NCBI GenBank assembly: GCA_030648255.1
Contig: JAUSHZ010000016.1
Span: forward strand, 1 to 57,579
Direction of reading: 5' to 3'
Origin: a bacterium
GTDB lineage: Bacteria > Patescibacteriota > Minisyncoccia > Minisyncoccales > CG1-02-41-26
Length of the DNA stretch: 57,579 nucleotides
Below, one piece after another: positions 41,999-51,400 of this stretch; position 1 is the first letter of the stretch, and each line of letters opens with the position of its first letter. Under the pieces are notes generated by a model. It had not been told where the DNA came from and made no database searches. It saw nothing but the letters and a program-made list of their open reading frames with translations. The position numbers and the translations under genes were made by a program.

Positions 41999-42454
41999 TC
42001 AAAATACAAAATAACGCAAAATTGAAACAAGTGCTTTAGCAAATAAAAATATAGCTAAGGCAATTGATGCCCAAATAATTATCGTTCTGCCCTTAGCTGA
42101 ACGACTTGGATCGCCAGCGGCTGTTAACATATAAAACGCTCCAAGCAAAATCATTAACGGCACCAAAACCAATGCTATAACCAGCATCCAGCTTGAAACC
42201 TTGTCAATAAGATCTGTAATTATTTTATTGGAAGAAAACGAACAATAAGTAATTTTACTAGGATCTTGACATTGTTTTTCGATACAGTCTAGTCCTACAC
42301 CACAACTATTATGATTATTAGGGCTATCAGGACTCCCGCAAATATCGCAAGCAACGCCAACAGAATCATCAGCAAAGATGTGTGAAACTCCAAAAAAGCT
42401 AAAAACAAAAACCGCTAATAAAGTTACTGAGAAAAATTTTAAAACTTTTTTCAT
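41999..42454 (-). CDS. Secreted VirB2/TrbC-like two-helix protein
   Basis: 151 residues. Signal peptide (KKVLKFFSVTLLAVFVFSFFGVSHIFA), a short segment with five or six cysteines (VACDICGS...CGVGLDCIEKQC), then two helices joined by a polar turn: VSSWMLVIALVLVPLMILLGAFYMLTAAGDPSRSAKGRTIIIWASIALAIFLFAKALVSIL. The L-G-x-F-Y-M-L-T-A-A-G-(D/E)-P core recurs at the very end of the 1719-residue protein encoded just upstream. The arrangement resembles VirB2/TrbC pilin-type subunits. No other type IV secretion genes are in the window. Confidence 0.7.
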   Translation of the reverse strand: MKKVLKFFSVTLLAVFVFSFFGVSHIFADDSVGVACDICGSPDSPNNHNSCGVGLDCIEKQCQDPSKITYCSFSSNKIITDLIDKVSSWMLVIALVLVPLMILLGAFYMLTAAGDPSRSAKGRTIIIWASIALAIFLFAKALVSILRYFVF

Positions 42455-42455
42455 T

Positions 42456-45400
42456 TTACTTTAAAACCGAAGTAATGATAGAGATAAACGCCTTAGCAGC
42501 CAAAATAACAGCCAAGCCAACCAAAGCCCATGTAATTATTGTTTTGCCTTGAGTTGACCGAGCTGGCTCCCCTGCGGCTGTGAGCATATAAAAACCGCCA
42601 AGCAAAATCATTAAAGGTGCAATAATTAAAGCCAACTTAAATATCCACCCAGAAACATTGTTAATAAGGTCATCAGGGTTATCAAACTTAGTAAGCGAAC
42701 AAACAACTGGCTTAGCAATAAGTTGGCATTCTCCATATCCACCTGAAAAAGTAAAATCGTCTCCGCTTGTTGTTGGGCCCACGCATTTATTAGCGCCTGT
42801 TGTTTCAGCACCATCACATGTGTACCCCGCGGTATCGCAATCTGTTGCTACACAACAAGGCAAGCAAGAAGAATTTCCTGCGCTATAAAGAGCTTTTGCC
42901 ACAACAATCACTGAAAAATGGCTTGCTTGGGCTGTGAGAGTTTTTGTGTCTTTGTTTATCGTGGTATCTAACGGCTCCCATATTGTTCCATTGAAAATAT
43001 AAAGCCGTAAACTATCTTCATCAGTTTTATTTATTTTTTGATCAGCATAAGAAACTTGAATAGGTATTGTGTATCCATCAAAAGTAGCTTTTCTGTCATC
43101 ATCATATTTAATAGAAAAATCTACAAATTTTAATGGGGTTCCAAGCGAAGAAAGTCCGCTTGCGTCCACAGAATTAGGGCTAATGGCGCTAACTGTTGGA
43201 GTAACAGAAACGAGAAAAGTTCCCGCAGGGATTGTCATTTTCGTTTCTTTATCACCTTGCAAAGGAATTATGATTTCTTTTGTGTTTTGAGGAAAACATT
43301 TTCCATCTAGAAAAACGCAATCCTTTCCTAAGTTTTGGCACTCTTTTATATCGCAAGCATTAAAGATTCCTTTACCGCAATCAGAACATACTGTTGGTGG
43401 CTTTACATTAGAAGAACAAGTCACGCAATAATCTCCATTATTTCCATTGCAAAGAATTTCTTGTTTTATAGCATTGGGATCTGCTTTGTCTGTGCATTCT
43501 TTTGTCCAATCAACATAACTTGAACACCAGTATGCTGAATTATATTTTACCTTGCAGTCAATCCACTGCGGTGGGGCTACATTTGCGCATTTACATATTC
43601 CATCAGAACATTGGGGAACTAATTTATCTAAGCAAGGAAAATTAACGCACTCTTTAGCTGAAGAACATTTTGTTGTTACTAGAGGAGCTGGACAAGACAC
43701 ACATCCTTTTCTATCCGCCCCAACCCCTGTTGCTGAATCATCACAAACAGTTCCATCTAATAAGTCAACAAACTTACCACCCCCGTTTCCACAAAACTCT
43801 TTCCAATAACCATAGGTATTACACTCATACTCTTTGCCATACTCTTTTTGGCAATCAATAGTTGTTGGTGAAATCACAACATCTTTACATACGCACATTG
43901 CATTAATACATTGCGGGGTTTGATCTTTTAAGCACGAAAGATTAGAACAACCTGAATTAGCAGAGCATTTTATTGTTGTTTTATCAAAAATCAAAGTGTG
44001 GATGTAATCTTCTACTTGAGCAGTGAATGTGCTGTTGGCGCAATCACTACATTTGTACTGCTTGGAAGACGCTGTGACAGAATATTTAACTCCGGGAATT
44101 AAAACCACCGAGCATGCCCCACGAGCGTCGGTTAGACAGCTAATATTTGCAACACTACTACCACCTAATAAAATTTGCACACCAGCTATCGGTTGTTTGT
44201 TGGCTCCAAAAATAGCGTTAAAAAGTGTCTTTACTCCGCAAGTATTACAAAAGCCATTCCCCTTTTCATCGCAAACCGATTTAACAAGCTCTTTAAAATT
44301 ACCACTTCCATAGCATTGACCCTTCCAATCAGAGTAAGTCCCACACCACCAGCCAGCCCCATATTCTTTTTGACAATCAATTACTTCAGACGGGGCTACA
44401 ACATCTTTGCATACACATTGTCCATCAAAACATTGAAGTGTTTTAGTAGCAATGCAAGCAATTCCAGAACAATCTTTGATTGTAGAGCATTTTGTTATTG
44501 TTTCTTCAAAAGTTAAGGTGTGGATATAGTCATCTAATTTAGCAGTGAATGTGCTATTGGCGCAATCACTACATTTGTACTGCTCGGAAGACGCTGTAAC
44601 AGAATATTTAACTCCAGGAATTAAAACCACCGAGCAAGACCCCTGGCCGTTAGTTACACAACTTGTTTGGCTGGCAATTCGGCCAAAGTTAGATGATGGA
44701 TCAACTGGGCTCAACAAAAGTTGTATATTAGCCACTGGTTTTTTATCTATTGAAACAGTATCAAAAACCGTTGTAACTCCGCAAGTAACACAATAATTTT
44801 CACCAGTTTTTTTGCAGATATTTTTATCAGCTAATATTTGATATGTGCCACTCCCAGAACATTGACCCTTCCAATCAGAGTAAGTCCCACACCACCAGCC
44901 AGCTGGCGAACAAACAGCCAATGGTAATTCTTTTACCTCAACAGGCAACTCAGCCGAGCAATTATTATTTTCAGCATTAATATTTAGGTCTGTGTTCCCT
45001 TCAGCAATCTTTGAGTCAGGGTCAACACATGATTGTAATATATAGGCCCCTTCTGTGTCAAAATTTAAATCCTTAAAAATAATTTTTTCAGTTCCAGTTA
45101 TTGCAAGAGCGCTTGCTAATGTTTTTGTGTCCAATGTAGTCCAAGCCGACTTAGCTGTTCTATATCGTAAAATAGTTGTTGGCCTATTGGTTGCTGTGCC
45201 AGCAACAGCAGCGCCTTGGTTTTTGATAGTTATAGAGCATCCAGAAATTGAATCGCCTGTGTTGTACAAATTCTTTGGACAAGTGAGAACTCCCGCTGTT
45301 AAGTCGGGTAAAGATGCAACAGGCGATGCCTTTGCTTCAATGGGTAAAATATCCGAGCAATTATTATCTTCGTTTCTTTCTGTAACTTCATTAGTTTTGT

Positions 45401-47615
45401 AATCAACGCAGGCCTGCAGTTTATAAATGCCTGCTTTATCGAAACTAAAATCGCCAAACTTAATTACTGTAGACGCATTTTGCGCAAGAACGCCAGGGTA
45501 TGGTATTTGGCTCAATTGTTTCCATGTTGAGCCAGTTACATCATATAAATTTGTTTTTGGCGCAATTAGCGTGGACGCAGTGCCAACATTTTTAATAGTT
45601 ATGGAACACCCTAAAATTGGCTCGCTAATGCTATATAAACTTTTCGGGCAGGTAAGAGCGGTTGTTACTGTTAGGTCGGGTAGAGATTTACGGCAAGCGC
45701 ATTTCTGGGTAGAGCAATATGACTCTTCGCCAGCAATTGGGCATTGGCGAGTATTGCAATCAACGTCATTTTCGCACTCTGGTTTACACTGAACACAATA
45801 ATTGCCTCCAGTATTGCTACAATATTGGCCCACACGCAATTTATCATAAACAACTTCTTTGTTAGAGCACTGTTGCTTAAATATCTCCATTTCTCCTAAA
45901 GACTTGCATTGTAAGTCAGCTGAACCAAATAGCGTGGCGCACTTTTGAACGCATGCCCCCTTATAACACCCGTTGGGACATGAAAAATCAATAAAATTAT
46001 AGGTACCGGTAGAACAAGAATACTCCCTAATCTTTCCGCCCACACAACTATCTGTCATTCCTGAAAAAACCTGGCTATTCTTGCTGTAAAATCTCACTGC
46101 TCCTTGAGTAAGATATGGGTTAGCTTCATTCGCATCAGAATCCGAGCAAAAATTAGTAGTCGGCGGGGCTGTAGATTTTACCTTCAACTCAAGATTCACC
46201 GCTCTATCAGCAACCTGAAATTTTAAAGGGCAGTCCGGAGCAGAACAATCAATAAATGTGCTGTTGGTTAAGGCCTGATACTCCCCTGATGGCAAATTAA
46301 CAGAACAGGCACTACCAAAACAAGTTGCTTGAAGAAAACCGTCTGCGTCTTGAAACAAAATTTTTATTCCAGCTACGCTAACGCTAGATGGGTCTATTTT
46401 AACTATAATGTTAACTACCTGGGTTGCGTCTTGGCCTTGGAAACTAACTTCTTTGGCCAGGGAAGTATTGTTGCCTTCAGAAGTTTCTTTAATTATGTTT
46501 TGCGGGTCTATTGTGGCTGTTGTGTTCACAAACATTGTGCCTGCTGGAATATTCGTTGAAGGTATGGCGCATTGTTTAATAAGTATTCCTCCACTGGTAT
46601 TCAAAGTTAAAATATCGGCATTAGAAAAGTCAAAAGAGCAAACTTCTTTATTGCTCGTTCCGATAGTTTTTCTTGTTGAATCAAAGAAGCTGGCTTTAAC
46701 AACCAATCCGCGAGTCAAAGAATTTTGAGCAATTGGCAAGGAATTATTTTTAATGGAAATTGAGCAGGTAATTGACGAGCCAGAATTTAATCGCTCTCCG
46801 CAGTATATTTCAGAAACTATCAAGTCCGGTGCGCCAGTTTTAACGGTTTGCGAAATAGCTACATACGGATTACTGGAAGAAAATATAACATCATAAGAGG
46901 TTTGAGAAGAAGTGATTGTTGGCGTTATTGCGCAAGAAACATTTTGCCCTGTTGGCGAATTAACTTGGTCAAAAAGAACAGTTGTTTTGCAAGAATAACT
47001 ACCCCTATGAAAAAAACTGAAACCATCAACAATATTATTTTTTAGGGGAAAACCAGTATTTTTAACATTAACTACAAAAGTTTGAGCAGGGTTTAATTTA
47101 TCATTTAGATTATAATATGGCGGAACTTGCGTAAAAGTTGACTCAAGAATGGGGTACATAGGATAAGTAGCAACATTATCTGTATACGGATCTCCTGCGG
47201 TGGCTGTGATTTTAGCTTCTACTTGGCCATAGTTATTCGATGGTACATAGTTGCTTGTGCATTCAACAGAGCTCGCTCCACCATTCGGCTGAATAACAGG
47301 TATGGTGGCAACACATATCTCAATTTTTGGGTCAGAGTTTAAAACAGAAAAAGAAACTTTTCTGCCCAATTCTTTTTCATAGGCATAATAATATTGATCA
47401 CTTGCCTTTTGGCCTGTATTTTTTACCGTTGCTTTATAATGAACAAGCTGGGGATTATTTGAGTCTAAAGTAAAAGATGCGCTAGTTAAACCCAAATCCA
47501 CAAAAGTGCTAAATGCTTGAGCAAAATGAAAATATAGAACCGCGCCCGCTGTTATTGTTAAAAAAACCGCTACAAATGAAATTGGCGCTGAAAGTATTTT
47601 AAATTTTTTTAGCAT
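42456..47615 (-). CDS. Giant cysteine-rich CARDB surface protein with pilin-like C-terminus
   Basis: 1719 residues. N-terminal signal anchor (about 12-35), then a long beta-rich outer part. CARDB-type domains start at LPDLTVTTALTCPKSLYS (near 642) and LPDLTAGVLTCPKNLYNTGDS (near 768). A cysteine module WWCGTYSDWKGQC repeats near 905 and 1087 and in looser form near 1262 and 1362, each pair framing a carboxypeptidase-regulatory-like strand set (GVKYSVTASS-x-QYKCSDCANSTFTA). A ZU5/DUF-like beta region follows (near 1480-1610). The last about 65 residues (LINNVSGWIFKLALIIAPLMILLGGFYMLTAAGEPARSTQGKTIITWALVGLAVILAAKAF) form two helices closely like the 151-residue protein. Inner DNA repeats show recent tandem duplication. 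Likely a large attachment or surface-layer protein. Confidence 0.8.
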   Translation of the reverse strand: MLKKFKILSAPISFVAVFLTITAGAVLYFHFAQAFSTFVDLGLTSASFTLDSNNPQLVHYKATVKNTGQKASDQYYYAYEKELGRKVSFSVLNSDPKIEICVATIPVIQPNGGASSVECTSNYVPSNNYGQVEAKITATAGDPYTDNVATYPMYPILESTFTQVPPYYNLNDKLNPAQTFVVNVKNTGFPLKNNIVDGFSFFHRGSYSCKTTVLFDQVNSPTGQNVSCAITPTITSSQTSYDVIFSSSNPYVAISQTVKTGAPDLIVSEIYCGERLNSGSSITCSISIKNNSLPIAQNSLTRGLVVKASFFDSTRKTIGTSNKEVCSFDFSNADILTLNTSGGILIKQCAIPSTNIPAGTMFVNTTATIDPQNIIKETSEGNNTSLAKEVSFQGQDATQVVNIIVKIDPSSVSVAGIKILFQDADGFLQATCFGSACSVNLPSGEYQALTNSTFIDCSAPDCPLKFQVADRAVNLELKVKSTAPPTTNFCSDSDANEANPYLTQGAVRFYSKNSQVFSGMTDSCVGGKIREYSCSTGTYNFIDFSCPNGCYKGACVQKCATLFGSADLQCKSLGEMEIFKQQCSNKEVVYDKLRVGQYCSNTGGNYCVQCKPECENDVDCNTRQCPIAGEESYCSTQKCACRKSLPDLTVTTALTCPKSLYSISEPILGCSITIKNVGTASTLIAPKTNLYDVTGSTWKQLSQIPYPGVLAQNASTVIKFGDFSFDKAGIYKLQACVDYKTNEVTERNEDNNCSDILPIEAKASPVASLPDLTAGVLTCPKNLYNTGDSISGCSITIKNQGAAVAGTATNRPTTILRYRTAKSAWTTLDTKTLASALAITGTEKIIFKDLNFDTEGAYILQSCVDPDSKIAEGNTDLNINAENNNCSAELPVEVKELPLAVCSPAGWWCGTYSDWKGQCSGSGTYQILADKNICKKTGENYCVTCGVTTVFDTVSIDKKPVANIQLLLSPVDPSSNFGRIASQTSCVTNGQGSCSVVLIPGVKYSVTASSEQYKCSDCANSTFTAKLDDYIHTLTFEETITKCSTIKDCSGIACIATKTLQCFDGQCVCKDVVAPSEVIDCQKEYGAGWWCGTYSDWKGQCYGSGNFKELVKSVCDEKGNGFCNTCGVKTLFNAIFGANKQPIAGVQILLGGSSVANISCLTDARGACSVVLIPGVKYSVTASSKQYKCSDCANSTFTAQVEDYIHTLIFDKTTIKCSANSGCSNLSCLKDQTPQCINAMCVCKDVVISPTTIDCQKEYGKEYECNTYGYWKEFCGNGGGKFVDLLDGTVCDDSATGVGADRKGCVSCPAPLVTTKCSSAKECVNFPCLDKLVPQCSDGICKCANVAPPQWIDCKVKYNSAYWCSSYVDWTKECTDKADPNAIKQEILCNGNNGDYCVTCSSNVKPPTVCSDCGKGIFNACDIKECQNLGKDCVFLDGKCFPQNTKEIIIPLQGDKETKMTIPAGTFLVSVTPTVSAISPNSVDASGLSSLGTPLKFVDFSIKYDDDRKATFDGYTIPIQVSYADQKINKTDEDSLRLYIFNGTIWEPLDTTINKDTKTLTAQASHFSVIVVAKALYSAGNSSCLPCCVATDCDTAGYTCDGAETTGANKCVGPTTSGDDFTFSGGYGECQLIAKPVVCSLTKFDNPDDLINNVSGWIFKLALIIAPLMILLGGFYMLTAAGEPARSTQGKTIITWALVGLAVILAAKAFISIITSVLK
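43996..44117 (-). repeat. Internal duplication in the giant protein, copy 2
   Basis: Nearly identical to 44518-44640 at DNA level, and the flanking 42-nt stretch at 44314-44356 repeats at 44861-44902. A module of about 0.53 kb was duplicated in tandem. Confidence 0.8.
44518..44640 (-). repeat. Internal duplication in the giant protein, copy 1
   Basis: Partner of 43996-44117. It encodes the stretch from CSVVLIPGVKYSVTASS to the DDYIHTL turn. The few differences are mostly third-position changes. Confidence 0.8.
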
Positions 47616-47659
47616 AATTTTGAGAGAGTTCTTGATGCTGTTGATATATCAACAGCTTT

Positions 47660-48193
47660 TTATTTCTTAGGAAGATTAAATAAAAGCCCATAATGGTACC
47701 CGCCCGTTTCAATTTTCTTTTCTAAAACAAAACCGGCTTTTTCGGCAATTTCTTGAGCCTTGCCCGAAGAAACACGGCTTTCTTGCATTGGCCCAAAGGG
47801 CGACTCCATATCCCATTCAACTACTAAAATTTTACCACTTTCTTTTAAAATTCTTTTGGCTTCTTTAAAAACTGCTTCTTTATCATCAATTTGAAATAAA
47901 ATATTGGTCATTAAAATAAAATCACACGAGCTGTCTTCTAATTGCTTAACGCCCTTCTCAATATCAGCCAATATCTTTTTTATATTGCTCAAGCCCTGCA
48001 AATTCGCTTTGCTCATCATAGCTGACAAAGCAGATTCCTGCACATCCACTGCATAGACAATACCGTCTTCTATTTTTTGCGCTAAAGGAATAACCCACCC
48101 TCCAGAACCACAGCCAAAATCTACCGCTATCATATCTTTTTCAAGCGCTAGTTTATCTAAAATTTCATTTGGATCTAAAAACCCTGTTGGCAT
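47660..48193 (-). CDS. Class I SAM-dependent methyltransferase
   Basis: 177 residues. SAM motif I MIAVDFGCGSGGWVIPLA near residue 22, acidic loop YAVDVQESALSAM near 47, then FILMTNILFQIDD and LVVEWDMESPFGPM. UbiE/Methyltransf_25-like core. Substrate unknown. The ATG is at the very edge of repeat copy B, so the promoter must lie in that repeat. Confidence 0.8.
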   Translation of the reverse strand: MPTGFLDPNEILDKLALEKDMIAVDFGCGSGGWVIPLAQKIEDGIVYAVDVQESALSAMMSKANLQGLSNIKKILADIEKGVKQLEDSSCDFILMTNILFQIDDKEAVFKEAKRILKESGKILVVEWDMESPFGPMQESRVSSGKAQEIAEKAGFVLEKKIETGGYHYGLLFNLPKK

Positions 48194-48406
48194 GAATTTA
48201 CGAATTCTTATACCCCGTTAAGTGCGAGCCTGCCCGCAGTGCTACAGCGTTGCAGGCGGGCGATTAGCGAGCTACTTAACTGGGGTTTGTTTGTATTTCT
48301 ATCCACACCCCAGTGAAGTAAAATTTGAGTACAAATTCACTTCACGGGGTAAATTCCGCCAACCGCTCAAACTTCGCCTTCGGCTCGTTCTTGCGGGGCG
48401 TCATTT
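48194..48406 (-). repeat. Dispersed palindromic repeat, copy B
   Basis: In minus orientation it starts AAATGACGCCCCGC, contains GGCGGAATTTACCCCGTG, and ends GGGGTATAAGAATTCGTAAATTC, matching copy A (37855-38022) at both ends. The middle has two hairpins: ACCCCAGTGAAGT/ACTTCACGGGGT (48307-48350) and ACCCCGTTAAGT/ACTTAACTGGGGT (48212-48286) with an inner GCCTGC/GCAGGC. It fills the whole gap to the methyltransferase and supplies the last 12 codons of gyrA. Confidence 0.75.
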
Positions 48407-51400
48407 AGACAAATGGCTGAAGCAACTTTATCGCCAGATTTTAATTTCATTATCCTTACTCCAGAAGAAGCTCGGCCAATAACGGAAATGGTTTTTATCT
48501 CACTCTTAATCACTTGGCCCTTAATAGAAATGACAATTAAATCAATATCGTCTTCGGATAAAACCTTTGAGAAAACTATTTTCCCATTTTTGTCAGTTAT
48601 TTTAGCAGCCTTAATACCCGAGCCCCCTCGCTTTTGCAATCTGTATTCTTCAAGTTTTGTTCTTTTGCCGTAACCATTTTCGGTAATTATTAAAAGATGG
48701 TTTTTAGCGTCAATCTTTGGCTTAATATCATCCATTGTGATAACCTCATCATTTTTAGCCAACCTCATACCATGCACCCCAGACGAACCCCTGCCCATTG
48801 GCCTAACATCAGCATTCTTAAACCTAATTGACTGGCCAAATTTGCTAACCATTATTATCTCGTCATTTTTATCAATAATTTTAGCTGATTTTAAAGAATC
48901 TCCCGGCTGTAACTTAATTGCCAAAAGCCCATTCTTTCTCACATTTTTAAAGGCAGACAGCTCTGTCTTTTTTATTATACCATTTTTTGTAGCAAGCACT
49001 AAAAACTTTCCCGTGTCTATTTCCTCTTGTTTGCTGTATGGAATTAAGCTTAAAATTTTCTCGTTTTGAGATATTTCCAAAAAGTTTAAAAGCCCCCTGC
49101 CCTTTGTGGCTCGGCCCATTTCAGGAATTTCCCAAACAAAACACTGGAAAACTTTCCCAGAGTCAGAGAAAAATAAAAGCTTATCCAGCGTATTGCCAGT
49201 GGTTAAGTGGTCCACTGTGTCTTCATCAGAAACCTCAATGCCCGTTACCCCTTGCCCACCCCGTTTTTGAATTTTATAAACAGATGGTTTAAATCTTTTT
49301 ATAAACCCGCCTTGAGTTAAAATAATAATCGCTTCTTCCTTGGGGATTAAATCTTCATCACCAATCTCCCCTAACTTGCCCACCACCACCTTTGTTCTCC
49401 GAGCGTCCCGATATTTTTCTAAGGCCTCGTTTAATTCTTTCTTAATAACCTCTTTTAGTTTTTTAGGATTTTCCAAAATAACTAAAAGCTCTTTTATTTT
49501 TTCCATTATAGCCTTTAACTCTTGCTCCACCTTATCTCTTTCAAGCTTGGCTAAATTTTGCAATCTCATTTCCAAAATGGCAGTTGCTTGAATGGCTGAT
49601 AATTTAAACTTTTTCTGCAAATTTATATGGGCTACATCTTTGCTTTCTGATTGCCTGATGGTTTTTATAACCTCATCAATATTTTTTAAAGCAATCATTA
49701 AGCCCTCTAAAATATGGGCTCTTTCTTTGGCTTTCATTAAATCAAATTTTGTGCGCCTAACAACCACTTCTTGCTTATGCTTTAAGTAAAACGATAAAAC
49801 ATCGGCCAATGACAAAACCCTTGGCTGAATACCGTCAACCAAAGCCAGCATATTTAAATGAAATGTTTTTTGCAGGTCAGTATATTTATACAAAGCGTTT
49901 AAAACCTTGTTGGGAAAGGCCTCTTTTTTTAGATCAATAACCATTCGCATTCCTTCTCTGTCGGACTCGTCTCTAATATCTTTTACCCCGTCTATTCTTT
50001 TGTCTTCAACTAACTTGGCAAATTGTATTACTAAAGATGATTTTTGCACCTGATAAGGAATCTCTGTAATAATAATTTGTGACATTCCTTTTTTATTTTC
50101 AATAATTTCAGCTTTGCCCCGCGTTAAAATTGGCCCCTTACCTTGAGAATAAGCGGAAATAATTTCTTTTTTACTATAAATAATCCCACCCGTTGGAAAG
50201 TCCGGCCCCTTAACAAATTGGAATAAGTCCTCGGTTGTGGCTTCTGGGTTATCCACCAAATGAATTGTGGCTTCTAAAACCTCCCCTGCGTTGTGTGGTG
50301 GAATAGATGTTGCCATGCCAACCGCAATTCCAAAAGAACCATTTAATAAAAGCTGGGGCACAGGAGATGGTAAAACAGCTGGCTCTTTTCTTGTAGCATC
50401 ATAGTTTGACCTAAAATTAACGGTATCTTTTTCAATATCGCTTAACATTTCTTCACCAATAGCCGAAAGCTTACACTCTGTATAACGCATGCTAGCCGCC
50501 CCATCCCCATCTATGGAGTTATGGACGAAAACTCCAGCATCTAAACAAAAATTATGATAGCTATCAACTGTTAAATCAAAAACATCCTCCCTTTCAATAA
50601 GGCGACGGACAGAAATAACTTTATGGTTTTTATTAATTTCTTGTAATATTAAATCAGCATTATTTTGGAAATATTTACTAAGGCCTGTTTCCCATAAAGG
50701 CGAGCAACCATACGGATAAACTTTTTGCCGAGTTTCTAAGTAAATATCCTGATTTAAGAAGTCATTATTCTTCATCACTTCTTTGCAAATTTTTAAAAAC
50801 TTATTTTTCCCTGTCTGGTTGGTTAGGTGATTTTTATTGCCCTTTATTATTTTCTCGTGCATAAAAGAGCGATACTCTGGATTTTGCCAAAGTTTTTTCA
50901 ATGTTCTTGTTGATCTTTCACCTATTTCCTTCCTTTTCTCGGGATGCTTTTGCATGAAATCTTTATTGGTTTCGCTTAAAGAAATCCGCATTTTTTCCCT
51001 ATATATTGGGTCTTGCCAATTTTTTTTATTTCTTTCAGAAAGCCTGTCTGCATTTTTTTGCCGATTAATAGGGTTTGCCCAAAATATTTCTCTGCCTTTT
51101 GCAATTTTTTGCCTATAATCTTCACTTTGATGCAATAACGAAGCGTTTTGTTGATGAATCTTCCAATGCTCACCCCACTGCATTCTTTTTATATTATCTG
51201 GACTATTATCTAATTTATTAAAATTTATATGATGCCTTACCCGCCCATTGCTCTTATAATACTTTTTATTTGTTAAATTGTAATTATCAGCCAAATGATG
51301 TGCTGGAACCCACTCTTCCGTTTTATTTTGAAATATTAAAGTATAGCCATCTCTATTAATTCTATCTGTTTTTTCGGAAGTTTTTTCGTATAAAGGCATT

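Noticed and set aside
42456-47615. Giant protein as the DGR target
   Set aside because: No stretch matches the template outside adenines, and its end is a two-helix module, not a C-type-lectin fold.
41999-47615. Type IV secretion system locus
   Set aside because: Only VirB2/TrbC-like modules are present; no VirB4, VirB6 or coupling ATPase genes occur in the window.
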